From: Sphingomonas sp. NBWT7
GTDB lineage: Bacteria > Pseudomonadota > Alphaproteobacteria > Sphingomonadales > Sphingomonadaceae
Direction of reading: 5' to 3'
DNA length: 64,000 nt
NCBI RefSeq assembly: GCF_014217605.1
Contig: NZ_CP043639.1
Span: 643,501 to 707,500, forward strand
Shown: positions 17,096 through 25,928 of the stretch, one piece after another
How positions within the stretch are numbered: the first letter of the stretch is position 1
Layout of the letters: every line of letters starts with the position of its first letter
Program-made: the position numbers and the translations under genes
Notes under the pieces: generated by a model
What the model saw: only the letters and a program-made list of their open reading frames with translations
Databases searched by the model: none
Told to the model about the DNA's origin: nothing

Positions 17096-18135
17096 TCGCG
17101 CATCTCATGGCCCTTCTGCCGGCCGACTCGGGCTTCCGGCGCAATCTCGCCTTCGTCTACGCGGCGTTGGCCGTCCTGAACCTCGGTGGCTGGACATGGG
17201 CACTTCTGCTCTTCCACGACCGCCCTGCGATGCTCGGGGTGGCCGTCCTGGTCTATGGGCTTGGCCTGCGCCATGCCGTCGACGCCGATCACATCGCGGC
17301 GATCGACAACGTGACGCGCAAGCTGATGCAGGAGCGCCAGCAGCCGGTCGCGGTCGGCTTCTGGTTCGCGATCGGCCACTCGGCGGTCGTCATCCTGGTC
17401 ACCTCCGTCGTGATCGCCGCAGCAAGCAATCTGGAGGCGTTCGAAACCTTCAGGGAGACGGGCGGAACGCTCAGCACCTGCATCTCGGGCATCTTCCTCC
17501 TGCTGGTCGCTGCGATGAACCTGATGATCCTGGTCACGATCCTTCGGACGATCGGGCGCATGCGAGCGGGCGAGCGGATCGACGACGGTACACTCGACCT
17601 CATGTTCGCCGGACGCGGTCCGCTGTCACGCCTGTTCCGGCCGCTCTTCGGGCTGATCGGCCGCTCCTGGCACATGGCGCCGCTCGGCTTCCTGTTCGGT
17701 CTTGGGTTCGACACCGCGACGGAAGTGACGCTGTTCGGCCTGTCCGCAACGCAGGCGGGGCAGGGCGTGCCGATCGAGGCGGCACTGGTCTTTCCCGTGC
17801 TCTTCGCCGCCGGAATGTCGCTGCTCGACACGACCGACGGCGTGATGATGGTCGGCGCCTACCGGTGGGCGTTCGTCCACCCGTTGCGCAAGCTCTACTA
17901 CAACCTGACGATCACACTGATGTCGATCGCGGTCGCGCTGTTCATCGGCGGCGTCCAGATCGCCGCGCTCGCGGTCCGCAGGCTCGGTCTGGAAGGTCCG
18001 ATCGCCCGTGGGGCCGTCGCGCTGAACGAGAACTTCAATGCGCTCGGCTTCGCGATCATCGGCGTATTCGCTGCGGCCTGGGTCATGTCGTTCCTGATCT
18101 GCCGGGCCATCGAGCGCAGGCCGCTGGTCGCCTGA
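17092..18135 (+). CDS. NiCoT-family cobalt/nickel permease
   Basis: A 347-residue polytopic inner-membrane protein with the NiCoT signature RHAVDADHIAAIDN (HX4DH) in the second membrane segment and the second conserved block LGFDTATEVTLFGL. Cobalt permeases of this family (for example NhlF of Rhodococcus) are encoded with cobalt-type nitrile hydratases, so cobalt supply to the upstream enzyme is the likely role. The GTG start overlaps the DUF302 stop. Confidence 0.94.
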   Translation: MIAHLMALLPADSGFRRNLAFVYAALAVLNLGGWTWALLLFHDRPAMLGVAVLVYGLGLRHAVDADHIAAIDNVTRKLMQERQQPVAVGFWFAIGHSAVVILVTSVVIAAASNLEAFETFRETGGTLSTCISGIFLLLVAAMNLMILVTILRTIGRMRAGERIDDGTLDLMFAGRGPLSRLFRPLFGLIGRSWHMAPLGFLFGLGFDTATEVTLFGLSATQAGQGVPIEAALVFPVLFAAGMSLLDTTDGVMMVGAYRWAFVHPLRKLYYNLTITLMSIAVALFIGGVQIAALAVRRLGLEGPIARGAVALNENFNALGFAIIGVFAAAWVMSFLICRAIERRPLVA

Positions 18136-18191
18136 TGCCAATGGAGACTACAAGCATGCAGATCCCGTTCGCCTCGCCCAGGTCGTTCTGA
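18135..18191 (+). CDS. 18-codon linking ORF between the cobalt permease and the TonB receptor
   Basis: An ATG at 18,135 overlaps the permease stop (TGATG) and opens an 18-residue frame (MPMETTSMQIPFASPRSF) whose stop at 18,189-18,191 overlaps the receptor ATG by the same TGATG. It fits exactly between the two genes. It may merely carry ribosomes across the gap (translational coupling); no family is recognised. Confidence 0.4.
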   Translation: MPMETTSMQIPFASPRSF

Positions 18192-20242
18192 TGTGCCACG
18201 GGACCCGCCTGGCGGCTCTCGGTGCGGCCGCCTTCCTTAGCTGCGGGCATGCCGCTGCCGATCCCGCCCACGAGGAAGACCCATCGAGGGTCGTTGCGAC
18301 CGAGGAGGACGACTCGGAGCCTGACGGAATCGTCGTGTTCGGTCGAGGAGAGGCGAAGATCGGAGTCGCCGAGGCGGCAAGCGAGGGCACGGTCAGCGGA
18401 GCGGATCTGCTCGTCCGTCCGCTGCTGCGCGTCGCCGAACTGGTGGAGGCGGTGCCAGGGATGATCGCGGCGCAGCATTCCGGAAGCGGGAAGGCGAACC
18501 AATACTTCCTCCGCGGCTTCAACCTGGACCACGGGTCCGACTTCACTGCCTATGTCGACGGCGTGCAGATGAACCTGCGCAGTCATGGTCACGGCCAGGG
18601 CTACCTCGACCTGAACGGCCTTATTCCCGAGATCGTCGCGCGCGAGGACTTCCGGAAGGGGCCTTACAGGGCGGACGGGGGCGACTTCGCGCTCGCGGGC
18701 GCGGCCTACTTCAGGACCATCGATAGCTATGACCGTCCCTGGGCGTCGGCGGAGCTGGGTTCCTACGGCTGGCGCCGCGTCGCGGCGGGTGGAACGATTG
18801 AGAACGTGGGCTCCGGAGCGCTCACGCTGGTCGGCGAGGGTAAAGCCTACGACGGGCCGTGGCAGCAACCTGAAAGGCTCCGGCATCTGGCCGGGTTTGG
18901 TAAGTACCGCGGGCGGGTCGGGACGATCGATCTCGCGGTTTCGCTCAATGCCTATCACGCGACTTGGCGACCTACCGAGCAGATTCCCGAGCGGGCGATC
19001 GGATCCCAGGTCTGCCCGGACGTCTTCTGCTCCCCGGATCCCAGCGCGCGAGGGAGAACCACGCGCCTGATCGGCAACGTCTCGGCCACAGGCGAGGGCT
19101 GGAAGGCGAACGTCTACGGCCAGCTCTATGACTGGAGGATGTTCTCCAATCCCACCTACACCGACCCGGACGGCACGAGCGCCCAGATAGAGCAGTTCGA
19201 TCGTCGCTGGATCGTCGGTGGCAGGGGTGAGCGGAACTGGGCCGCCCTGCCGACCCTGGAACTGATTCTCGGAGGCGAAGCCCGCCACGACCACGTCGGC
19301 GACGTCGGCGTGTACCGAACCGCGTCCCGGCGCTTGTTGGGCTCGCTCGGTCGCTATCGGCTGCGGGAGAGCTCGGCGGCGCTGTTCGGAGAGGCGCGCT
19401 GGAGCCCGGCTCCCGGTCTTCGGCTCGTCGGGGGCCTTCGCGGCGACTACTACGGCTTCGCCGTGCGTGCGCGTGACGCGGAGGCCGCCTCGCTCGGGAC
19501 CGGAACCGGCGACAGCCTCCTCGTCTCGCCGAAGGGGTCGATTGCCTATGCGCCCGCAACCTGGGTCGAGTTCTACGGCAACTGGGGAAGGGGCTTCCAC
19601 TCCAACGACGTCCGCGGGTCGGTTAACCGCGACGCGGCGGTGCCGCTGCTCGTGCGTGGCGATGGCCGGGAGGTCGGCGCGAGGATGCAGAGAGGCAGCG
19701 TCAGCCTGACCGCGACCTACTGGTGGCTCGACGTGGACAGCGAGCTACGCTTCGTCGGCGACGCCAACTCGGTCGAGCCGACGGGTGCGAGCCGGCGGCA
19801 CGGCTACGAGCTGGTTGGCTTCTGGCGACCCGCGTCCTGGCTCGCCTTGGACGCCACCTATACCGCCAGCTATGCCCGATACGACAATGGCGACCGGGTA
19901 CCGAACGCCTTCGAGAACGCGGCGTCGGCGGGAGTGTCGCTCACGGCAGGCCCATGGGAGGGGAGTGTGCGGGTACGACATCTCGGGCCGTATCCACTCA
20001 TCGAGGACAACAGCGTTCGCGACCGGGGCAGCACGGTCGTGAATGCCCGGGCGGCCTGGAAGCGCGGCAGCTGGGAACTCTACGGCGAGGTGCTCAACGC
20101 CCTCGGCAGCCGCGACAAGGACATTGCGTACCTGTACGAGGCCTACCTGCCTGCAGTCGACACCGGCGGCCCTGTTGAAGGCAGGCTAAGCCGTTTGGTT
20201 GAGCCGCGAACGGCAAGGCTAGGAATCCGACGCCAACTCTAA
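18191..20242 (+). CDS. TonB-dependent outer-membrane receptor in the cobalt-enzyme operon
   Basis: A 683-residue TonB-dependent receptor with an N-terminal signal peptide, a plug domain (VAELVEAVPGMIAAQHS, then QYFLRGFNLDHGSDF) and a beta-barrel to the C-terminus. A histidine-rich stretch follows the plug motif (NLRSHGHGQGYLDLNGL), typical of one receptor subfamily. Its place after a cobalt permease suggests uptake of a cobalt chelate, but a substrate role cannot be excluded. The C-terminal residue is leucine rather than the usual aromatic. Confidence 0.9.
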   Translation: MCHGTRLAALGAAAFLSCGHAAADPAHEEDPSRVVATEEDDSEPDGIVVFGRGEAKIGVAEAASEGTVSGADLLVRPLLRVAELVEAVPGMIAAQHSGSGKANQYFLRGFNLDHGSDFTAYVDGVQMNLRSHGHGQGYLDLNGLIPEIVAREDFRKGPYRADGGDFALAGAAYFRTIDSYDRPWASAELGSYGWRRVAAGGTIENVGSGALTLVGEGKAYDGPWQQPERLRHLAGFGKYRGRVGTIDLAVSLNAYHATWRPTEQIPERAIGSQVCPDVFCSPDPSARGRTTRLIGNVSATGEGWKANVYGQLYDWRMFSNPTYTDPDGTSAQIEQFDRRWIVGGRGERNWAALPTLELILGGEARHDHVGDVGVYRTASRRLLGSLGRYRLRESSAALFGEARWSPAPGLRLVGGLRGDYYGFAVRARDAEAASLGTGTGDSLLVSPKGSIAYAPATWVEFYGNWGRGFHSNDVRGSVNRDAAVPLLVRGDGREVGARMQRGSVSLTATYWWLDVDSELRFVGDANSVEPTGASRRHGYELVGFWRPASWLALDATYTASYARYDNGDRVPNAFENAASAGVSLTAGPWEGSVRVRHLGPYPLIEDNSVRDRGSTVVNARAAWKRGSWELYGEVLNALGSRDKDIAYLYEAYLPAVDTGGPVEGRLSRLVEPRTARLGIRRQL

Positions 20243-20579
20243 GATGCAAGGCGCCGAGAGTTGAGGGTGAAGTGGTGACGTATGGTTGCGCATGCGCTTT
20301 TCTCGGGCGTCCGCAAGAAGATCATCAAAGCTGTGACAGGAATTTTGGTGGGAAGCAACCTGTCCGCTTTCAAACTTCCGCCGCTGCAAGTGCTCGTTCG
20401 TTCACGTGGTGCGGTAAGGCCGCACAAACGCCGGCCTCTGGGGGAAGCGACAAGCTCGCTTCCGGCCTACGATCGCCGTGAACCGCCGTTCGTTCACTGC
20501 GCGTAAGAGACGGCTTGGCGTGGGCGAGCGCGGAGGCGTTCCGCGCCGAAGTGACGTCCGTGAAAATCGGTGCGTAAGC
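20243..20579. other. Intergenic region between two convergent genes
   Basis: No gene is seen. The sequence has short inverted repeats such as GCGGTAAGGCCGC and the phrase CCGTTCGTTCA at about 20,487, also present near 12,815 after the comM break; it may be a scattered intergenic repeat of this genome. No T-rich terminator is visible. Confidence 0.4.
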
Positions 20580-21509
20580 CTACTCGCGCGGCTGCGGCCT
20601 CGGCACGTTCTGAACGAATTGAACGGTCAGCTCCCCGTGGGCGCCGGGCTCGTCCCAGCTCAGCGTCATCCAGTTGTGGGCCTTGGGCTGCCGGATCACG
20701 ATGCGGCCTGGCCGGAACCGTGCGTCGGCGAGGAACGAGAACTTGCCAAGATCCAACGGGCCGAGCAGCAGGACGAAGATCAACCCGAGGATGCTGACCT
20801 GCAGCGCCTCGATCTCGTCGTCGTCGTTCACCAGCGGCACGAGTTGGAAGCGCTGGTGGTTGGTGATCAGGTCGCCCGCTGCCAGCACGCAGTAGAGCCC
20901 GGCGCCCTCGGGCCAGGCTGTGGGATCGTCGAGCATCGTGACGACCGTCATGTCGCAGGCGAAGGTGCCGGGCAGGCGCTGGTTGCCCCGCGTAAGGTTT
21001 CCCGACACCGCCATCGCCTTGGCGGTCTTCAGCAGCCACCGTTCGATGTCGTGTCCAGAGACCAGCGCATGGCGGGGGCCGTCGTCGATTTCGAGATACG
21101 CCTTGAGTGAGGAGAAGAAGTGCCGCGCAGCGTCGTCGATCGGGCTCAGCGCGCTGTTGTGAATAGTGCAAAGGCAGTTCGCGCGCAGACTTTGCGGCGA
21201 GATAATCTTCTCCTCGCCGGGCTGGAGCCACGGCACACCCGAGACGGAAAAGCCGCCGTCGCCCTTCAGCACTTCGATCACGGATTTCGATATGATGTGC
21301 TCGCCCGAGATCGGCGCGACGCAGGATCCCAGCTCCAGCATGTAGCAGCGCTCGACGGTCGCCTCGGCCGGAAGGGCGGCGAGCCCGAGCTTCGCGGACG
21401 GCTTGTGCCAGCTCCCGGCGACTAAGCAGCAGTCGCGTGCAGGCCTTGCCTCGCCGCACGGGCAAGGGTCGTTCAGGACGACTTCGCGCTTCCTCTTCGT
21501 CTCACCCAT
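20580..21509 (-). CDS. SEC-C zinc-motif protein with an HNH-like cysteine/histidine pattern
   Basis: A 309-residue protein. The N-terminus has a SEC-C zinc-binding motif (NDPCPCGEARPARDCC). From about residue 54 come C, GEHIISKSV, ANCLCTIHNSALSPIDDAARHF, an order of Cys-His-Cys-HN that resembles HNH-type nucleases. The C-terminal half contains a hydrophobic stretch (ILGLIFVLLLGPLDL) and no known domain. It is a lone gene between convergent and same-strand neighbours. A nuclease role is possible but unproven. Confidence 0.7.
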   Translation of the reverse strand: MGETKRKREVVLNDPCPCGEARPARDCCLVAGSWHKPSAKLGLAALPAEATVERCYMLELGSCVAPISGEHIISKSVIEVLKGDGGFSVSGVPWLQPGEEKIISPQSLRANCLCTIHNSALSPIDDAARHFFSSLKAYLEIDDGPRHALVSGHDIERWLLKTAKAMAVSGNLTRGNQRLPGTFACDMTVVTMLDDPTAWPEGAGLYCVLAAGDLITNHQRFQLVPLVNDDDEIEALQVSILGLIFVLLLGPLDLGKFSFLADARFRPGRIVIRQPKAHNWMTLSWDEPGAHGELTVQFVQNVPRPQPRE

Positions 21510-21763
21510 AAGGTCACAGACTCTAACATAGCCCGCTAAGTATTATAGCCAAGATGGTCGCGACCTGCCGAGGTTAGAATCGCGTAAGCCGATTGACATA
21601 GGTGAACGAGTGACCGGAGTTGGATTGCCGATAAGGAGCCTCGAATAGCCGCAAATGGGTCCTTTACGCTGCTGGCTAGCTCCGAAATGACAACTTTGCG
21701 AAGTTGAATTCTGGCGGGCCGCTAATAAGGCACCGTTCCAAAGCTCGGGATCGCAGGCGCAGA

Positions 21764-22123
21764 TCAGCCGCCTAGCGACAGACGCGTTACCTGCACCGAG
21801 GTGACGACGGCACCGTCGTTCCGCAGGAAGATCGTGACGAAGGTCTCCGGAGCGACATAGAGGAACTCGAGCCGTCCCGCCTTGCCAGCGCGGACGTACG
21901 ACGCGCCGGCGTTCTCGAGCGCCGCTCTCGCCTGCTCGACAGCGACGCCTGGGCCGGCAATGCGCTCGATGAGCGACTGCTCGGCGTCTCGAATGCCGTC
22001 CTCTCCGACGACATGCTCGATCTCGAAGAATGAGGCTGGCTGCCAGGCGGCGGTGACCGGCGTGGAAAGCGCCAAACCCCATCCTGCTGCAACGTGGACC
22101 AGGAACGTCGAACGCCTGCGCAT
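21764..22123 (-). CDS. Small exported protein, unknown function
   Basis: A 119-residue protein with a basic start (MRRRSTFLVHVAAGWGLAL) and a likely signal-peptide cleavage after VTAA. The mature part, with EDGIRDAEQSLIERIAGPG and FLYVAPETFVTIFLRNDG, is not recognised. It stands downstream of the RclR-like gene on the same strand, 136 bases away. Confidence 0.6.
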   Translation of the reverse strand: MRRRSTFLVHVAAGWGLALSTPVTAAWQPASFFEIEHVVGEDGIRDAEQSLIERIAGPGVAVEQARAALENAGASYVRAGKAGRLEFLYVAPETFVTIFLRNDGAVVTSVQVTRLSLGG

Positions 22124-22259
22124 CGCGCTTCTCCTCGGCCAGACGGCGGCTGCCGCCCGTCCCATGCATGTGCGTCCGAGCCGGACCCCCGCCCTTGACC
22201 GTCAGACGCACGCTCATGTCTCGGCGGATCACTCTCAGAGAACAGACGGTCGACGTCGT

Positions 22260-23195
22260 TCAGGCCGCCTTGCCGGCGATGCGCAGCGCTCCCGGCCGGA
22301 TGCCGTACCTGCGCAGGACCGCCTTGCTCAGGGCTCCTTCCGAGCCGTAGCCCACGTCGGCGGCGATACGCGCGATCGGCTCGTTCGTGCCGGCAAGGCG
22401 CTGGCGCGCGACCGCGAGCCTGAGGTCGGACAGAAACGTCATCGGTGCCTCGCCGCCGAGCCGCCGAAACGTGCGCACCAGTGTGGCGCGAGACATCGCG
22501 GCAACGTCGGCCATCTCGTCGAGAGACCACTCGCGCGCCAGGTCGCCGAGGATCGCGAGCACCACGCGGGCCGTGCTACGCTCGCGCAGCAGCGACAGGG
22601 TGCCATCGCCCGCATGCTCGGCGCCCAGGTGATCGCGCAGCATCATCACGAACAGTGCGCGAGCGAAGTCGGCTGCGATCACCTCCGACCCTGGCATGTC
22701 CGAATCCAGTTCATCGCGAATGTCGGCGAGCAGCCTGCGGAAACGATCCATCAGCCGCTCGCCGGCGGTGCGGATGACGATCTCGTCTGGCAGAACCGCG
22801 AGCAGGGGATTGCCGTCGCTGCCCTCGAACTGCAGACGGCCGCAGAGAAGCTCCGTCTCGACCTCGGTGCCGGCGGTGCTCTTGCCGCGCACGCCGTTGC
22901 GGTAGTCGACCGTGATCGGTCGCAGTACGCCCCGAACGGCGCTACGAACGACGTGGCTGTCGCCATGCGGCAGCAGCAGGACGTCGCCCGCTCCCAGCGT
23001 CAGTTCGCCCAGACCCGGCCGCTCCAGAACGCAGGCGCCCCGCGCCACGATGTGGAACTGGGCCCAGCCGCTGCCGGACGGCTCGTGCTCGGCGGCCCAG
23101 CTGCCGCCGAACCTGCAGAAGTCCTCGATGACGGGGCGCACGCGCAGCAGCGGCACCATGACTCTCAGCAGCTCCGACACGTCTTCGGGCAACAC
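22260..23195 (-). CDS. RclR-like AraC-family redox regulator
   Basis: A 311-residue regulator with an N-terminal cupin domain and a C-terminal AraC pair of HTH motifs (SLDEMADVAAMSRATLVRTF and PIARIAADVGYGSEGALSKA). Counted from the GTG at 23,195, Cys27 (EDFCRFGGSW) and Cys118 (LLCGRL) sit where E. coli RclR has its HOCl-sensing cysteines Cys21 and Cys89. The start has AAAGGA six bases upstream; an ATG 26 codons further 5' is less likely. It is divergent from an AhpD-like gene and an rclC-like gene, so it probably activates them under reactive chlorine or related stress. Confidence 0.88.
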   Translation of the reverse strand: MLPEDVSELLRVMVPLLRVRPVIEDFCRFGGSWAAEHEPSGSGWAQFHIVARGACVLERPGLGELTLGAGDVLLLPHGDSHVVRSAVRGVLRPITVDYRNGVRGKSTAGTEVETELLCGRLQFEGSDGNPLLAVLPDEIVIRTAGERLMDRFRRLLADIRDELDSDMPGSEVIAADFARALFVMMLRDHLGAEHAGDGTLSLLRERSTARVVLAILGDLAREWSLDEMADVAAMSRATLVRTFRRLGGEAPMTFLSDLRLAVARQRLAGTNEPIARIAADVGYGSEGALSKAVLRRYGIRPGALRIAGKAA

Positions 23196-23300
23196 GCAGT
23201 CCTTTGATCCGCGCGGCCGTTCGGCTGCGCCGGCCGGCCATCCTCCTGCTGCGTATCGGGGACCAGATTGCATCCATCAACTGAACGAAGGGATGTAACG

Positions 23301-23639
23301 ATGTCGATGCTGGACTGGAACGCCTACCGCGGTCAGGTCGTCGCCGGAGTGGGCGAGATCGCGAAGCTCAGCCCCGATACGGTGAAGGGCTACGCCACGC
23401 TGGGCGGCGCCGGCGCCAAGACGGGCCACTTGGGCGCGAAGACCCGCGAGCTGATCGCCCTGGCGGTCGCTATCTCGCTGCGCTGCGACGGCTGTATCAC
23501 CGTCCACGCCGCCGCGGCCAAGAAGCTCGGCGTCACCAAGGAGGAGCTCGCCGAGGCGCTTGGCGTCGCCACCTCGATCAACGCGGGCGCAGCGCTGGTC
23601 TTCTCGACCCGCACCCTCGACGCCTTCGACGTCGCCTGA
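23301..23639 (+). CDS. AhpD-like carboxymuconolactone decarboxylase-family protein
   Basis: A 112-residue all-helical protein with the redox motif RCDGCITVHAAAA (CxxCxxxH), the AhpD active site, so a peroxidase-type or disulfide role is more likely than decarboxylation. The start at 23,301 has GAAGGGA upstream. It is the first gene of the two-gene unit divergent from the RclR-like regulator. Confidence 0.88.
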   Translation: MSMLDWNAYRGQVVAGVGEIAKLSPDTVKGYATLGGAGAKTGHLGAKTRELIALAVAISLRCDGCITVHAAAAKKLGVTKEELAEALGVATSINAGAALVFSTRTLDAFDVA

Positions 23640-23653
23640 AGGAGGCAGCAGCC

Positions 23654-24292
23654 ATGAACCAGGTCATCCACACCGGCCTCTCGATCGTCGCCGCTTCCCG
23701 GTCCAATCGGATCGGGATCGGCGCCATGAAGATCGCCGTCGCCATCATCTTCCTCTGGATCGGCGCACTCAAGTTCGTGCCGTACGAGGCCGACAGCATC
23801 ACGCCATTCGTAGCGAACAGCCCGGTCATGTCGTTCTTCTACGAGCACCCGACCGAGTACAAGGCGCACATGACACACGAGGGCGAGCTAAAGCCCGCCG
23901 AGCGGGTCTGGCAGACCGCCAACAACACCTACGGTTTCTCGACCGGACTGGGCACGCTCGAGCTGGTGATCGGCGGCCTCACACTCGCGGGGCTCGTGTC
24001 CCGCAGGGTGGGGATCGTCGGCGCGGCGCTCGCCTTCGCCACGCCGTTCGTCACGCTGTCCTTCCTGTTCACCACGCCCGAGGCATGGGTCGGCGCCCTT
24101 GGGGACGCACAGCACGGGTTTCCCTATCTGTCAGGTGCGGGGCGCCTGGTGCTCAAGGACGTGGCGCTGCTGGCGGGTGCCTGGCTGATCATGGTCGATA
24201 GTGCCCGTGCGCTGCTTCGCGATCAGCATAGTGCGGATCTGCACCGGCTGCCGGCACGTGGCTCGGCAGAGCCCTTGGGACGAGCGGCATAG
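23654..24292 (+). CDS. RclC-like membrane protein (DUF417/YkgB family)
   Basis: A 212-residue inner-membrane protein with four hydrophobic segments. The block FLWIGALKFVPYEADSITPF is the DUF417 signature shared with E. coli RclC (YkgB), a member of the reactive chlorine resistance locus. GGAG lies just before the ATG and the gap to the AhpD-like gene is only 14 bases. The exact activity of RclC is not known. Confidence 0.88.
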   Translation: MNQVIHTGLSIVAASRSNRIGIGAMKIAVAIIFLWIGALKFVPYEADSITPFVANSPVMSFFYEHPTEYKAHMTHEGELKPAERVWQTANNTYGFSTGLGTLELVIGGLTLAGLVSRRVGIVGAALAFATPFVTLSFLFTTPEAWVGALGDAQHGFPYLSGAGRLVLKDVALLAGAWLIMVDSARALLRDQHSADLHRLPARGSAEPLGRAA

Positions 24293-25208
24293 CACTGAAG
24301 GTTGCTTGGCTGGCCCCCTATCGCGGGTCGGCTCGCAGCCAAGATCCCGACATTCAAAAGGGGGTGGGACTAGCCGGTCCGCCCTGAGGCGTTCAGAGCG
24401 CGTAAGTGGATGCTGCTCATCTTGAGGGCTGCAGCAGAAACGTGAGGCAGATCACTCGTTCTGGAGCCACGCTCTCCAAGCTGCTGGAGACAGCGTGGCT
24501 ATCGATCCTCAAGAATTACCTCGTCCGGCTTGACCGTTGGGGTGGCGGGCGGCGACCAGATCCGCGGACATGCGCAGCTAAGAAGCAGGGCCGCACAGGC
24601 AACGTTCGGTCTGTTCGAGCCGTTGACGGCTCCAGCTAAATTCGGATTGGTCAACCTCGCAGCGGATATGGTCCGAGCAGAAGCGCACGGATGCCAGGTC
24701 TGCACACCTAAGCCTCGCCAAACGAAGCGCGGCGGGTATCGGCCGGGGGCTCAGGACGTGGGAAACGACAACAGGTTCGTCGCCGAAGCAGACCAGAGCG
24801 ACCTCGATGGCGTCCAATTGGCGCAACGCCTTCATTTCCACGTTCAGCTCCACGCAGAGGTCGGCAGAATTGCCTGTGCCAAACAGGCTACGAAGACTCT
24901 TCATCAGCGCCGTTCTTCGCGCCGTCCAGGAGGAGCCGGGACTCATCGCGTGGCCCAGAACACCTGCCTTCCGGCTCCCTTTCGAGTTCACGCACATGCA
25001 CCTGTTTCCCGACGACAGAACTCTTGCGGTCTCGCCGAAGCCAAGACGGACTCTACCTGCGCCGGCCTTAGGTCGGAGCCAGTTCACCGGTATCGGGAGA
25101 GGGCGACATGCGGCTGACCGGTACCGGGCATCACCCATGCCCATAGGGAGGATCGGCCCTACCATGCACGACTCACGGTCGGGTGCCGGGTCCGCCCGGG
25201 CCGGCCCG
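24293..25208. other. 916-base stretch with little coding support
   Basis: Apart from the weak minus-strand ORF at 24,578-24,904 I see no gene. Both strands carry long open frames, as is common at this base composition, but none shows a recognised motif or good ribosome-binding site. The stretch may be gene debris between the RclR-like and ECF41 modules. Confidence 0.5.
24578..24904 (-). CDS. Possible hypothetical protein
   Basis: A 108-codon frame starting MKSLRSLFGTGNSADLC and including LDAIEVALVCFGDEPVVVSH. Its composition is more protein-like than the other frames here, but the ribosome-binding site is poor and no family is recognised. It could be a remnant. Confidence 0.3.
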   Translation of the reverse strand: MKSLRSLFGTGNSADLCVELNVEMKALRQLDAIEVALVCFGDEPVVVSHVLSPRPIPAALRLARLRCADLASVRFCSDHIRCEVDQSEFSWSRQRLEQTERCLCGPAS

Positions 25209-25664
25209 CTAGGGCTTGGCTGCGACCGGCAGCCGGAATGGCGCTCCCAGGCGATTGAAGGCGTTCATGGCAGCGATCACGATGGTCAGGTCGACCAGAT
25301 CCTTCGGCCCGAACGCGGCGGCGGCGGCGGCGTACTCTGCGTCCGACGCATGGGTCTCGCTGACGTTCGTGACTTCTTCAGCCCAGGCGAGAGCGGCGCG
25401 GTACTGGTCGGAGAAGAAATACGGCACCTCGCGCCAAACCGGGATCAGCCAAACCTTCTCGATCGGCATGGTCCGGAGCAGATCGCGCGAGTGCAGGTCG
25501 ATGCAATGGGCGCAGCCGTTGATCTGCGAGACGCGCAGGAAGACGAGGTGGATCAGCTCGTGCGGAAGGTCCGTGCCGCTCATGGCATAGTGGTGGACGC
25601 CGAACAGCGCCTTCGCTCCTGCTGGCGCTACTTCATGCCAGCTCAATCGCTTCATGTCGGTCAT
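25209..25664 (-). CDS. AhpD-like carboxymuconolactone decarboxylase-family protein, ECF41-promoted
   Basis: A 151-residue protein of the family with the CxxCxxxH motif NGCAHCIDLHSRDLL at about residue 60, and the C-terminal helix with NAFNRLGAPFRLP. Proteins of this type are the usual targets of ECF41 sigma factors. The ATG at 25,664 lies 45 bases after a promoter matching the ECF41 consensus. Confidence 0.9.
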   Translation of the reverse strand: MTDMKRLSWHEVAPAGAKALFGVHHYAMSGTDLPHELIHLVFLRVSQINGCAHCIDLHSRDLLRTMPIEKVWLIPVWREVPYFFSDQYRAALAWAEEVTNVSETHASDAEYAAAAAAFGPKDLVDLTIVIAAMNAFNRLGAPFRLPVAAKP

Positions 25665-25708
25665 GTGCAGATCCTTCACCGGTGCCGATCGTCGGCGCCT
25701 GCCTTCAG

Positions 25709-25735
25709 GACGAGACAGCATGCTTCGGTGTGACA
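25709..25735 (-). promoter_or_regulatory. ECF41-type promoter upstream of the AhpD-like gene
   Basis: Read on the minus strand: TGTCACA (25,735-25,729), a 16-base spacer, then CGTC (25,712-25,709). This is the published ECF41 promoter pattern. The last ten bases, CTGTCTCGTC, are identical to those of the second such promoter at 28,492. The element is 45 bases from the start codon. Confidence 0.88.
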
Positions 25736-25928
25736 CCGTCGGTCCTACCGGGCCTGCAGTGAGCGCTGGCGTGGTACGCCACCCCCGACGGCGTGGAGTT
25801 CGGTTCCGAGCCTCGTGCATGGCGAAGGCGGGAGCCGTCCGTTCGGCTGCCTGGATCGCCTGAGGGCAGGGGTGGCCGAACTATTGGGGCACGGCTGTAG
25901 CAGGAGAGAGCATGTTGCAGGCCAGCGG

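Noticed and set aside
14270..18190. Cobalamin riboswitch before the cobalt-enzyme operon or the TonB receptor
   Set aside because: The conserved B12-box and core elements are not found; only a simple stem-loop is present.
17016..18191. 391-codon plus-strand frame overlapping the NiCoT gene
   Set aside because: A shifted-frame shadow of the permease; only its last 18 codons, after the permease stop, are of interest as a linking ORF.
20325..20340. TGTCACA on the minus strand at 20,331-20,337 as an ECF41 promoter
   Set aside because: The -10 position reads TGCG and there is no gene start downstream.
24530..25117. 195-codon plus-strand frame in the 24.3-25.2 kb gap
   Set aside because: No motif, no ribosome-binding site, composition of a shadow frame.
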